Notes under the pieces: model-generated
What the model saw: the letters and a program-made list of their open reading frames with translations, nothing else
Database searches by the model: none
What the model was told of the DNA's origin: nothing
Position numbers and translations under genes: made by a program
In this document: in pieces, positions 53,509 to 64,000 of the stretch
Numbering within the stretch: position 1 is the stretch's first letter
How the letters are laid out: every line of letters starts with the position of its first letter
Origin: Tetradesmus obliquus
Lineage: Eukaryota > Chlorophyta > Chlorophyceae > Sphaeropleales > Scenedesmaceae
Assembly: GCA_030272155.1 (NCBI GenBank)
Contig: CP126194.1
Span: 7,609,001 to 7,673,000 of the forward strand
Length of the DNA: 64,000 bases
Direction of reading: 5' to 3'

Positions 53509-55581
53509 ATGTGCAGCGCCGGTGGCGTCTTCCTGCTGCTTGCAGTATGCTGCTTGCACACTGCAGCAGCACAGCAGTGGCAGGATGCAGGCACAGCAGC
53601 ACGGTATGCCCTGGGCAGCATGATGCGGCCCAGCCTGCCAGGCCGCGAGTACTGGCTGGCTCAGGGCTTCAGGGGAGTGGAGCACCCCAGGAACTACGAG
53701 GCGCTGGCACGCAAGCTGGCCACGCCAGGTGGGCTGATAACACCAGCACTAGCCGTGCTGCAGTACGTTATCAGCAGTCATGCGTCTGGCATCAATCGCA
53801 GCACTGGGCTGCTGAGCAGCAGGCTGCCGCCACTGCAGTGGATCAGTAGAACTGGGCAGCTTTGGTTGCATAGTTGGCTTGCTGCTGGCCTGTACTGCCC
53901 AGCGTGCCAGGAGCAGTGCTGCCAGCACTACCCAGCATGCTGCGAAGCGCTTGATGGAAGGGTGCAAGGGTGCGCCTTTCAGCACGTCTTCCACTTCCGC
54001 CGCTTGCAGGCTCCACAGTCAAGGTGGTTGCATTTGGCGGCTCCATCACGCAAGGCATGAGCGATTCCTTCAAGCGCACGTGGGCGCATGAGGCGGTGGG
54101 CTGGCTGCAGGAGGCTTTCCCCTCGGTCAAAGTGACACTAACCAACCTGGCACGCGACGCAACAGATGTGGGGCCTGCAGCAATGTGCTGGTGCGTGACG
54201 CAGCACATGCAGCAGCTAGACGGCCTGCAGCAGCTGAGCCACATGTGTTGTAGTTGTACGGCAGTGTGGCATGTGGTGGACTTCAGCAGACATGGGCACA
54301 CGCCGTCGCCGCTGCCGCCGCCGCCGCCGCTGCTGCTGCTGCTGCTAATCAGTTTATAAGCATGTAGCTGGGCAGCTGCAGCTGCCTTTGAAGCAGCTGC
54401 TTCAAAGCAGGATGCCATGCCTTGACATTGCTTCGTGCAATACTTCTGTTGCTGCCGCAGGTACCAGCTGATGCCGCCTGACACTGACCTGGTGCTGGTT
54501 GACTACTCTCTGGGCGGCTGCGGCAAGCTGCAGTGCGCAGGCATTGCCACGGCACTGGTGGGTGGCAGCCCTGCGCTGAGCAGGCAGGGCATGCTTGATT
54601 AGTGCTGCAGCAGATCTGGCATTATCGCCTCTCAGGCAGTCCAGCCTTGACTGAGGGTGTGTGCGGAGTACAGCTGCATTGTTCACACGCCTACGAAAGC
54701 TGAGTACCACATGCCAGGCACATGCTGCTGCTTCTGCTGCTGCTGCTGCTGCTGCTGTCGCTGCCGCCAGGTGGGCCATTACGAGAGCTTCCTGCGGCGT
54801 GCCATGCGGCGTGCTCCAGGCGCGGCTTTCCTGCTGCTGGAGAACTTCTACTTTGCTGAGGTCACCGTTCGCAAGTGGAACAATGCAACTGCCAGCGTCA
54901 CGCGGTACACCGAGGCCAACCCCTACTACCAGACAGGTGGCAGCTAGGTGCAGCCGTGGCAGCAGCTGCAGCAGCAGCGCCACATGAGGCATTGCAAAGA
55001 CGCCTGCAGCAAAGCCTGCTGCAGTGCTCAGCACCAGATCTGCGAACATGCGGTGGTGTATGCGGCCTGCATGCAACAACCAGACAGCTTGTGTTTGCCA
55101 TGGTGCATTGCGACAAGCTGACGCTGCGCTGTTGCTGCTGCTGCAGGGGGCGACATGCACGAGATCTTTGCGCGTCGCTACAGGGTGCGCGCCCGCTGCT
55201 GCTAGCCTGGCAGCGACAGCTTGAACTAACTTAAACAGGCCTGCTCGGGTCAAGCCGCGGCAGCGTCCACAACACAGGCATTGTACAGCTCAGTAGCAGC
55301 ACACTAGACCGTACACAGGCACCCTGTATACCTGCCAGACATTCCATACAGTTACACATGCCTTGCTTGCAGTACTCGCAGCTGTGCCATCAATGCTGTG
55401 GCTGATGGCAACACAGTGTCCTTGAGGCTGTGCCGCATTCTGACCCACACTGCTGGCATTCTGTGCCGCCTCTTGCCCATGCTGTGCCGCGGGGTGTTGT
55501 TGCAGCTGCCTATGGTCTCTACTCGTGAAGGTGAGGGCCTCTGGGCGGCATGCATCCGCCACTGCTCCGCCATTGCGGCAG

Positions 55582-55624
<43 letters not shown>

Positions 55625-57046
55625 GCTGCCGCTGCTGCTGGTGCTGCAGCAGAGCCACATCTAAGACCCTTTATGCACTAGAATGTCTGCTTTGCTTGCA
55701 TGCCGATGCAACAAACCCCAACCCATCATTGAGAGGTGCCTGCAACAGTTCATGAACTGTGATCACAGCAGCTGCTGTGCCTTACATTATGCCTTGCCTT
55801 GCTGCTGCTTCTGCTTCTTCTTCTGCTGCTGCTGCCAGGCTTCTACGACCTGATGTACAATGACACCGCCATGATGCAGGAGCTGGGTGAGGACCCAGCG
55901 CAGCAGCGGATGCTGATGCAGCGGGCGCGGCAGATGCTGCAGCGCTGTTGCATGCGCTGCCGCGTATGACAGTGTTGCATCTGCTGTCTCATGTTTAAAG
56001 CTCACCATGCAGTGGCAGCCTTGCCTGCAGGCACCTTTGTGACATAACCAACAGAAGCCTTCCTATGTGCTTGCGGTGCATATTTCCCCCCTCCCCAGGC
56101 GTGAAGAGGGCTGACATCATGGTTGACGACAAGCACCCCAACCCACGCGGCCACGCCATCCTAGGCAGGGGCATCGTGGCCTGGGGGCTGCGGCGGCTGC
56201 TGCGCGAGGAGCTGCGCGCCTGGGCGGACGGCGGGCGGCAGCCCACCCCCCTGCAGCTGCCCAAGCCTGTCAGCCCACTTGCAGCACAAGAGGCTGACGC
56301 TGAAAGCTACTGCGCAGAGGGCCTGGTGCTGCAGCGGCATGTGGTGGATGCAAGTGTGGTGGGCCAAGGCTGGCGCTGGAAGGACAGCAGCAATGTGGCA
56401 GAGGCGTGCGCTGCTGCGCGCGCCGCCAAGCAGCCTGTGAACTGCGACAAGTGGGGCGCCTACAACCAGGGCTACGGCAAAAGCCTGGAACTAGTTGTGA
56501 ACACACAGCGCATCCAGGGTGCAGCTGGTGTGCTGGAGCAGCGGCGGCTGGTGCTGTTCTTTGACCGCGCCACCGCGCGTAACTTCCGCGTGGGCAGCAG
56601 CGCGCTGGCACCGGCCGCGTGGGTGCAGTGCGTGGCGGGCTGCAGCTGTGAGGCGTTTGAGCTGGGCGGTGAGGAGGGCTTTTACCCCTCAGAGACGGCC
56701 TACGGCAGCACACTGGTGAGCGCTGGCTGGCTGCAGTGCTGCGGCTGGTGTAGGCTACCTGAGGTGGCTGCTGTCACTGCTTCAGTTCTGCATGCTGCCC
56801 TGTAAAGGGTGTGCAAGGAGCTGCTGCTACTAGCGGTAGTACCGCCTGCTGCAGCAGTTCAGAAGAGCCGCAAAAGGCCCTCTGCTGGAGACATGCACTG
56901 TTGGCGTGCTGCATAACACAGCGCGCCCACATTGTACTGCTGCTAATGTGTTGCTGCAGGTGTCCCAGCACCCTCAGTGCAGGGTGCGGCTGACCATCAG
57001 GGACAAGGGGCCTGCAGGGAACGACTACTTCAAGGTGCGGCTGGGC

Positions 57047-57112
<66 letters not shown>

Positions 57113-57220
57113 CAAGATCAACAATAGCAACACTGTTGCGCAGCAGCACTGCGACGGCTGCAGACATTGGTGGGTCACCCTGCAGTGTTGCAAGCCCTGT
57201 GCATATCTCGACAAATGTGT

Positions 57221-57281
<61 letters not shown>

Positions 57282-57445
57282 AGGTGAATGGTGTGGCCGT
57301 TGTGCCGCTGAATGACACCGTCAACCTTACCTACCTGGACCGCATGGCCATTGACAAGGAGGCCATGTTCCTGGCTGCATACAAGTCATGGTCGGCCTCA
57401 GCAGCAGCGGAGGTGCACCAGGCAGGCTGGGACGATGATGCTTGA
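53509..57445 (+). CDS. secreted SGNH/GDSL-type hydrolase with C-terminal extension
   Basis: Ten exons keep phase: 53509-53728, 54010-54190, 54461-54557, 54771-54936, 55147-55184, 55506-55530, 55839-55886, 56099-56715, 56960-57034, 57284-57445; 542 residues. Residues 1-21 are a signal peptide. Block I is VVAFGGSITQG with nucleophile Ser85. The middle strand reads DLVLVDYSLGGCG, where other algal members usually have EYSVNG, so the asparagine of the oxyanion hole appears replaced. Block V is VDDKHPNPRGH with Asp268 and His271. The ~280 residues after it are a Cys-containing, probably beta-sandwich extension found in algal homologues. Such enzymes deacylate or deacetylate glycans or lipids at the wall; the substrate is unknown. 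Exon 6 is a 25-base micro-exon (LPMVSTRE), supported by phase and by its fit to the family. Confidence 0.85.
57048..57110 (+). repeat. (CAG)21 in the last SGNH intron
   Basis: Twenty-one uninterrupted CAG units begin 13 bases after the donor at 57035. The same intron ends with (CTG)18, so the two runs are complementary. Confidence 0.97.
57226..57279 (+). repeat. (CTG)18 before the last SGNH 3' splice site
   Basis: Eighteen CTG units end at the TAG acceptor (57281-57283) of the last exon. They are complementary to the (CAG)21 run at the other end of the same 249-base intron. Confidence 0.97.
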
Positions 57446-58774
57446 GAGGAGCTGCAGCGGAGCTGCCAGCTGTACAGAATGTACATTAGTTCTGCTTGTC
57501 TGTCACAGCTGACCAGCCAGCAAAGTTGTCAGTCACAACGCAATGAAGTTGTCAAGCAGAGCACTAGCCACTGGCTGGCTGCTGCTGCTGCATGCCGCAC
57601 AGCCGCATGCTGCAGCAGCCGCATGGTCAGCTGAAGCCCCTGCTTTCTGGTCTCCAACCATGCACTCATCCTGTTTCTGGTCTCGGACCACGCGGCACAA
57701 GATGGTGCCAGCACTCACATGCAACGTACTTTCTCAATCTGTGTGTCTTTGTATGCGATATCCCTGCACATCTTCCCGTGCATGCCCTGGTTGGCAGCCA
57801 CACACCGCAAACCTATGGTCGCTGCTGCTGGTGGAGCACCTACGCCCAGCGCAGTATGGTGCGCGTTTCAAGGCGCTCAGCACGCAGTGGACTAAGTTGA
57901 AGGCAGGTGGCTTCACGAACAGACCAGTATGCAGCAGAAACAGCAGAACCGTGATGTGTTTCCAGAGAGAGAGAGAGAGGTCTGTTACAGGGGTGGGCAA
58001 GCTATCACCCTAGAGTGAGTCACTTGCCCCTCTTTCAGCTCACGTATCATGAGAACCCGATAGCAAGCCACAAGATGCAACCAAAGTAAAACTCCATAGG
58101 CACCTTGCAGCCCCTACCTCCCCATAAACCAACAAGTACATGCAGTGCAGCATGTGCGAAGTGCAGCATGAATAGCAGCAGGGTGCTCAAAGCACAGGGC
58201 ACAAAACGCACAGGGGAAGGCAGGCATGGTCCAAACAGCAAGCGGGATGCACAAAGGTGCTGCTTACCATAGGTGTTTGGCATGATTGCACCAAGGCACT
58301 GCTGTACACACCAGACTGCAGCAAGCAGGAGCACGCGGGACCGACAGGAGACACTGCATGTGACATGCAAACTAAGGTGCTACTGCTTCTGCAATCCTCA
58401 TGGCTGGCAAGCATAGAAGCACGCAATGCGACACACAGAGCTGGAAAATCAAGCACAGTGACGCACGACACGCAACATGGCCTTGCCAGAAAGTGGAAAT
58501 TGGACAACTACTGACAGCACATCATGTAAAAGCAGGAAGGTCAACCAGAGCGGGGCGCCAGTACAATGCGTAGCTGTGCTGGATCAGAACGCAAGAACGG
58601 GTGATCTCCAGGCACCGCAACACGCCAATGAGCCGGCGCAGCCTCCATTGCCACAAAATCAGCAAGCAATTCCCAAAACCGCAAAACCGCCTGCTGTTTC
58701 GCCTCCTGTAACACCTGCGCTATTAGTTGCTGCCGCTGTTGTTGTTGTTGTTGCAGCTGCTGCTGCTGCCTACG
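57446..58774. other. 3' flank of SGNH gene with a decayed retroelement fragment
   Basis: The SGNH gene and the retroelement ORF converge here. It contains the degenerate element at 57743-57924 (listed separately), an AG run at 57965-57979 and a (GTT)n/(CAA)n stretch at 58737-58751 just past the retroelement stop. The plus ORF at 58477-58815 has no family motif. Confidence 0.55.
57743..57924 (-). pseudogene. decayed copy of the retroelement zinc-binding ORF
   Basis: Read on the minus strand from 57923, it encodes SVREATCLQL followed by SPLRAERLETR, matching SVREATLLQL and GPLRAERQERR of the intact ORF nearby. After a frameshift the match continues through a LGVGAPP segment (LGAGAPP in the intact ORF) and a CVAA segment to YK. 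A stop codon and gaps break the frame. It lies about 0.9 kb from the intact ORF in the same orientation. Confidence 0.75.
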
Positions 58775-59796
58775 CTACTCAACCAGCTGGTTATGCTGTT
58801 GCTGCGCAGCAGTGAGAGCTGCAGGCTGAAACAAATCTGCAATAGGTACCTGCCATTGCGGCGGCGGCGCAGACGGCCGCGGCGCGGCAGGCGCGGGCGG
58901 CGGAATGCGCAGCTTGTTAGCCTGCCGTCTGCCAACATCCATGGCATTCAAAGCAGCTAAACAGACAACCCCCCAAACACCCTGGTGGAGCCGCTTAGGG
59001 CCAGGAGGCCGCTGCATCAACCAGACATGCCGCATAGCAAGCGGCGGGCGGCCTGCAGCCCGCGTACACCATGTTGCAGGCAACGCAGACAGGAGGCTGT
59101 CAATCACCGCTACCGCAACCGGGCACTCCCAAAAATGGTGCACCAGACCAGGACACGCAGCGCCACACATGCAGGTATCATGCTGCTGGTGCATGCGCTG
59201 CGACGTAGGCAAGCCATCCATGACCAACCGCCAATACGCCTCCTTGTACGCATTATCCCAGCGCATCTTCCATAGTGCGCCGTGGACGGCTGCCACACAT
59301 TGCAAACCACGAGTCAACGCCTCGGGCGGGGCACCCGCACCGAGCGCAACACTGACAAACCTAGTGCGCCGCTCCTGGCGCTCAGCACGCAGGGGACCAA
59401 GCTGCAGTAAGGTAGCTTCACGAACAGACAATTGTGCAACAGACACCGTCTTGCCACGATGATTCCGCCAGCCTAGCCTCGCCACCAACATGGTCTCAAC
59501 ATGCTGCTCTGCTGCAGAAGGCATACATGGCGGGTCTGGCACAGCTGCAGGCGGCCAGGGCCGGTCTGCTGCAGGATGCCGCACAACAGCCAAGGCAGCC
59601 CGATGCCACGGCATGGGCAGCAAGTTAAGCAAGTCTGTCAAATCTGCCGATTCGTTGTCTGCATTGCTGAAGTTGGAGCCGTACGGCAGCACCCTGCTGC
59701 ACACACTAAAATGAATTGCAGTCAAGGACATTGCAGTGAAGCATAATGCGACATAATGCGTACTCACATGGCTAGATGGCGCCCCCGAAGCACCAT
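58775..59796 (-). CDS. LINE-derived reverse-transcriptase zinc-binding domain protein
   Basis: The main exon is 58775-59696. A phase-matched 29-base first exon at 59768-59796 would give 316 residues starting MVLRGRHLA; without splicing the first ATG is 59731. The centre contains KMRWDNAYKEAYWRLVMDG, then LPTSQRMH, CMCGAACPG and LVHHFWECPVAVAV. This is the CxC...HH...C layout of the zf-RVT domain that follows reverse transcriptase in LINE and related plant-type elements. No reverse transcriptase or endonuclease domain is upstream, so it is either a 5'-truncated insertion or a captured fragment. A (CAA)n run follows the stop on its strand, as at many LINE 3' ends. The open frame over 300 codons argues for youth or selection; the 5' exon is speculative. 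Confidence 0.6.
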
Positions 59797-60234
59797 GGCT
59801 GAACCTCTGATAGTCATATTTGCGGCAACACACTCGCAGGCACCTGACAGGTCACCCACATCCTGTGCACCCTGCTTGTTAACAAGCAACGTTGCCAACA
59901 GCCAAATGCCAGCAATTACCCTTCAACATCATCATATTACCAGACGCCGTACAATGTCGCCATGGACCCCATTGAAGCGCAAGAACGAGGCAGCACTGAT
60001 CCAATGTGGTTGCAATGGCCTGTTTGAAAGAACCACCACTGCACCATCTGACACAGCTTGCAGCTGCCAAGCATTGTGCTGGTGTGGAGCTTGCGGCAGC
60101 GCACATGCAGTGCAGTACCACCCCGCAAGCTGCTGCATTCCCTGTGTCGGCTGCACAATCGGCAGTGGCACTGCATGTGCGCTGCTACTGCTGCTGCTGC
60201 TGCAGGCTGCAGCCTGCAGTGCATGGGGCCGCGC
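59797..60234. other. intergenic between retroelement ORF and uS12 gene
   Basis: This 438-base stretch is the 3' flank of the uS12 gene and the upstream side of the retroelement ORF. Nothing else is recognised; the plus-strand ORFs here are antisense shadows. Confidence 0.45.
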
Positions 60235-61422
60235 CTACTTCTGCTGCTTGGGCCGCTTCACGCCGTATTTGGAGCGGGAGCGCTTCCTGTCCTTCACGGG
60301 CGAGGCGTCGTACGCACCGCGCACCACGCGGTAGCGCACGCCCGGCAGATCCTTGCAGCGGCCGCCACGCAGCAGCACCAGCGAGTGCTCCTGCAGCAGC
60401 ACAGCAGCAAGATGGCAGCAGAGAAGTCAGCTGCTGTGCCAGTTTGCTGTGTCCACTGGAACCAATGTTCTCAGGATGCAATACATGTTGCAGCTGTGTG
60501 CCGCAACATGCACTGGGAAGTGACACCTGCACTGTGTGCCTCCACCGCTGCTGAAGCCTGGACAAGAACTTGCAGGTTTCAAGTCAGGCGGCCTGCCAGC
60601 CGGCTGAGACGCAGCCGTGCCACTGCTCGGCTGCTAGTGCCCACAACAGCTACCGCCCTACATCAAATCGCCTCCTCATTACCAGCCGTGCCCCAACACA
60701 CCACTGTCAGCACAAAGACACAAGCCTCCTCACAGGCCGTGCCGAACCCACCGCCACCTGCTGCCCCGCCCCTCAGCCCCGCCCACCTGCAGGTTGTGGC
60801 CCTCCCCGGGGATGTAGGCCAGCACCTTGTAGCCGCTGCTCAGCGCCACCTTGGCCACCGCGCGGTTGGCGGAGTTGGGCTTCTTGGGCGCGGCCGTGTA
60901 CACGCGCACGCAGATGCCCTTGCGCAGCGGGGAGCCGCCCAGCGCCTTGCCGGTGGCGTTGCTGCGCGCGGGCTTGCCTGCACGCGCGCCGCGCATGACC
61001 TGCCGCATCGTGGTCATGTCGCGGCTGCTGCTCGCCATGCTGCTGCTGCTGCTGCCAAGCCAGCAGCTGGATGGGCACTGCTGGGGCACTAGCTGGTGAG
61101 CAGATGCTGCAGCTGCATGTTGATGGTTCGGCAGGCAGCCAGGCTGCCTCACTATTGTGCTGAAAGTAGCCCAGGCTGCTCGTGGTTGCTGCCACAGCAG
61201 CCCCTGCACAGCTGTTGGGAGTCTGCTGCAGCCGGCCTGCTGCTGCAGGGCTCGTAGCAGTGGTTGCTGCTGCTGTAGGCTTGACCCAGCTACTACCTGT
61301 AAGCTATGAGCTTTTCGAACGCTTTGTCTCAAGCATTGCTGCAGGCTACTAGCCTGCAAGCCACCTGCTGCTCGCTGAATTGCTACAAGCACCTGCTGCA
61401 CTGCTGCTGCTGTGGGCGACAT
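60235..61422 (-). CDS. RPS12: ribosomal protein uS12, mitochondrial (nuclear-encoded)
   Basis: Two exons: 60787-61422 and 60235-60390, phase 0; 263 residues. uS12 sits at the decoding centre of the small ribosomal subunit. The family core is complete: [55 protein letters not shown], the [20 protein letters not shown] segment and [15 protein letters not shown]. The KKPNSA and PGEGHN loops that contact the decoding site are intact. Residues 1 to ~125 are an unusually long Gln/Ala/Ser/Arg presequence without acids, typical of an organelle import signal. Green algal plastid rps12 is plastid-encoded, so the mitochondrion is the likely destination; this also fits Chlorophyceae, whose mitochondrial DNA lacks ribosomal protein genes. 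A later in-frame ATG near 61037 would give a short presequence instead. Confidence 0.93.
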
Positions 61423-61695
61423 ATGACCGAGGGACGAAGAGAGGCCTGCAGGAACCAGTACTTCAGACCTTGCAGACTTTGTTACACGTGTGCTGCTTTA
61501 TCGCCATCAAAGGCACTTACCGCCCCGTAGACGGCCCAGAATGATCTGGCTCATGTTCAGCTCCTGACCTTGCCAGATACGCGAGAAACCGATGATAAAA
61601 AGCGGTCCTCTTGACAGAATCACAATCAAATCGAACTCGAGCAGAAACGGCCAGAAGCCGCAACCCGCTCAAGTGTGCAGGCAGGTAGCAGGTAT

Positions 61696-61726
<31 letters not shown>

Positions 61727-62088
61727 CGACTTTCGTCACACGGCTTCCTTGATCCTCACTGCAATAAATGCGTCCGTGAAGGTCCAATGGTGTGCTGGTC
61801 ACAGCAGTGTTTGCTGCACACAAACACCAGTGACAGTCATCGGTCAGACACCACCCTTGCCAGAACCCTGTCACAGTCAATTCAAAGCAGGCCACCTGCA
61901 ATGCAAGGTACGTACACCAGTCAACATGCTCCCGTCACAAATGCACGCCACATCATCAAACAGTGTGCCCACTCACTTTCTTTGCAGATGCAATGGACGC
62001 TGCTGTTGCGTCATGCTTGTACTCCAGCACGGTGACAGCATGAGCTAGCTTGGCACCGTACTGCTGACACACCCCGCCCCCCGCCTCA
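61423..62088. other. intergenic between uS12 and condensin genes
   Basis: These 666 bases are upstream of uS12 and downstream of the condensin gene. A CAG run at 61699-61725 is the only feature. A minus-strand TGTAA lies near 61480. Confidence 0.5.
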
Positions 62089-64000
62089 TCAAGCCAGCAC
62101 GCCTCTGGCTGCCCTCTTGGGCTTCTTGGCAGGCGGCTTGCTGCCCTTGCCAGCACCCTTGGCGCCAGCAGCGCGCACGCCGTGGTTCTCAGCCTCAGCA
62201 TCAAACTCCTCGTCGCTGCTGCCAGCAGCTGCGCCGCCATCGCTGTCATCAGCAGCAGCTGCAGCGGCCTTGCCAGCCCTGCCAGCTGCAGGCCGGCCGC
62301 CGCCACGCGCCCTGCTGGCCTTGCCCGCAGCAGGTGCTGCTGCCACCTGGCCAGCCTGCTCCTCAATGTCGCTGTCAGTCACGTTGCTGATGTCAGCGCC
62401 CTCGTCCTCGCTGCTGCTGCCAGCACCCTTCTTGCCCCCTTTGCGGCCCTTGCCACCTGCAGCTGCCTTGCCCTTGCCTGCCTTGCCGCCCTTGGTTGGC
62501 GACTGCTCCTCTGCGCCAGCCGCGTCTGCTGCTGCCGCCTTCTTGCTGGTCTTGGGCTTCTTGGCAGCAGGCCTGGCCCTGGGGGGTGGCGCCTCAAGCA
62601 GCATGCCATCATGCAGCATGCCGTCTGCAGGCACAGGCAAGCACAGACAGTAGCGGTCATACACCAGCCGCAGGCAAGTTGCAGCTAGCAGCAGCCCTCA
62701 AGGCAGAGTGTAGCAAGCACAGCGCATACACCAGCTGCGCTCTGTCTTATGCGTACTGAACCATCATTACTGCCCGACTATCAAGCAAGGGTTGTGCGAT
62801 GCACTGCCGCTGCAGCAGCCCCAGGCCTCACCTTGCTCCTGCGCTGCGCCGCCGGCCAGGCCCTCCGCCATGGCCTCATGCACGCGCGCCACAGTCAGCA
62901 GCTGCAGCTGCAGGCTGCTGACGGTGGAGCCACCACCACTGCTGCTGCTGGGGCCATCCTGGTCGGGCTCTGGCTGCTGGATCAGGTTGATGTTCCTGCA
63001 GAGCAGCAGCGCACGTGCAACAGTCAGATTATGCAGGACCTGCCCAGGAGAGGCTTTGCAGGGATGGTAATTGCTCAGCTGGCACAGCAGCAGCAGCCTT
63101 GTCAAGGTGCAACAGAGGGTGTTTTGCTGCTCTAAGTAACGATCCTGCTGTTTCTGGTGCTGTATTACAACAATCTCTCTGTCAGCAACAAGGCTGCCAT
63201 CCCTGGCTGGTGTGAGCCCCAACCGCGCCCATCTCACCTGTTGTTGACCAGCTGCAGCATGGCCGCGAACAGGCGGCACACCTCAAAGCTGTCGCTGGCG
63301 CCAGCCACCTGCTTGAAGTCCACAATCTCAGCCTCACACCCAGCAGCGTCATTGTGCTGCCGCTGCTGCTCCGCAGCCTTCTCTGCTGCTGCTTCAGCTT
63401 CTGCAGCTGCTGGCTGTGTGTCCTGCAGCCGCTCCAGGATCTTGCTGCCGTAGGTGTGGATGTCAAACGCGCTGCGGTCCTCCTCAGCTGCGAGGATGGG
63501 GTCGATGCGTGAGCGCCAGCCGCTCACGCGCACGGCCAGCTCGCTCTGCACCTGCTGCGCTGCGGCAGCGGCTATGAGCGATTCTATGTGCGACCTGCAG
63601 GAACAGCAGCAGCAACACCAGGCAGGCGGGTTGAAGTCCAGTGTGGCTTCTTTATGGCTGTGCTGCTTGCACTGCTGCAGGTAGGCCCATGTGTGTGACT
63701 GAGCAAGGGTACAACCTACCAGCATGCAAACCCAACACCATCCGCACATTGCTTGCATGCATTTGGTTAGTTGTGCAGCTGCTGCTGTCTGCATGTGCGC
63801 AGCAGGCTTTGCTGGCTGCTGCCTGTGCGTGCACAGCAAGAAAGGGCTGCTGCGTGCGCATAACTATGTCGCCACAGTTTGCATATCAGCACTGCATCAT
63901 GGCTGCACCCCGTCGCCGTGTCGCATAGTGCATGCATGGCCTTCTGCCGTTGCAGGGCACACCTGCACAGCTCCTCATACGATGGCTCGCCGCTGCCGTC
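62089..64000 (-). CDS. NCAPH2: condensin-2 complex subunit H2 (CAP-H2), C-terminal part
   Basis: The gene runs off the window, so its 5' part is missing. Exons seen: 63963 to beyond 64000, 63238-63594, 62832-62995, 62089-62624, all in phase, giving 364 residues. CAP-H2 is the kleisin of condensin II, closing the SMC2-SMC4 ring and holding the HEAT subunits on chromosomes in the nucleus. The C-terminal kleisin region is clear: SYEELCRSHIESLI, then RSAFDIHTYGSKILERL, DFKQVAGASDSFEVCRLFAA and MLQLVNNRNINLIQ. These match the conserved C-terminal domain of the family that binds the SMC head. The final exon adds a Lys/Ala/Gly-rich tail with acidic Ser clusters (SSSEDEGAD, DSDIEEQ, SSDEEFDAE), which look like casein-kinase-2 sites and basic nuclear signals. 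Such a long charged tail is not usual in animal CAP-H2. Confidence 0.9.

Noticed and set aside
55398..55664. ORF with repeated Leu after CTG in the SGNH gene, as a larger exon 6
   Set aside because: Phase fails against exon 5; only the short 55506-55530 exon joins both neighbours in frame and fits the family.

Overview
The window is nuclear DNA of a green alga. I favour Chlorophyceae (Sphaeropleales or Chlamydomonadales type), but the species cannot be named from sequence alone. Four things point there. Genes are rich in GT-AG introns with gtgag-type donors. CAG/CTG triplet runs are very frequent. Several families are typical of chlorophytes: a signal-peptide plus transmembrane TKL kinase, a Gly-rich PAN-domain secreted protein and an algal SGNH hydrolase. 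Finally, a uS12 ribosomal protein gene with an organelle-type presequence lies in the nucleus, as expected where mitochondrial DNA has lost its ribosomal protein genes.

I rebuilt twelve multi-exon or single-exon genes by following exon phase across every junction, and each model stays in frame from start to stop or to the window edge. Plus strand, left: a possible last exon of an upstream gene (1-36), a chloroplast RETICULATA-related protein (679-3372) and a receptor-like TKL kinase (4847-11361). A 6.6 kb stretch without a convincing gene follows. Minus-strand block: a Gly-rich PAN/Apple-domain secreted protein (17948-21620), a plastid SRPBCC/START-like protein (23153-24598), the molybdenum-cofactor enzyme MoaC/CNX3 (25492-26835), a YGGT-family thylakoid protein (27488-29793) and a BART-like protein of unknown role (31245-33186). 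Plus-strand block: a secreted alpha/beta hydrolase (33981-37138) and a Kazal plus trypsin-like protease fusion (39040-41958). A second gene-poor 5.4 kb follows, then a (beta/alpha)8 glycosidase resembling GH113 (47326-51573) and an SGNH/GDSL hydrolase (53509-57445). Minus strand, right: a LINE-derived reverse-transcriptase zinc-binding ORF (58775-59796) with a decayed relative beside it, mitochondrial uS12 (60235-61422) and the C-terminal part of condensin-2 subunit H2 (62089 to beyond 64000).

The genes do not form a pathway. There is a loose local theme of secreted or cell-surface proteins (PAN protein, hydrolase, protease, glycosidase, SGNH hydrolase, receptor kinase) mixed with organelle-targeted housekeeping genes. 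The most unusual signals are outside coding sequence. A 43-bp element sits at the putative poly(A) sites of two unrelated genes, and its relatives seeded a 19-copy 37-bp satellite inside an intron. CTG repeats sit in the sense strand immediately before many 3' splice sites, whereas exons carry CAG. There are two strong intronic or intergenic hairpins, duplicated splice donors, and a run of symmetric phase-1 mini-exons encoding Gly-Ser-Phe repeats.
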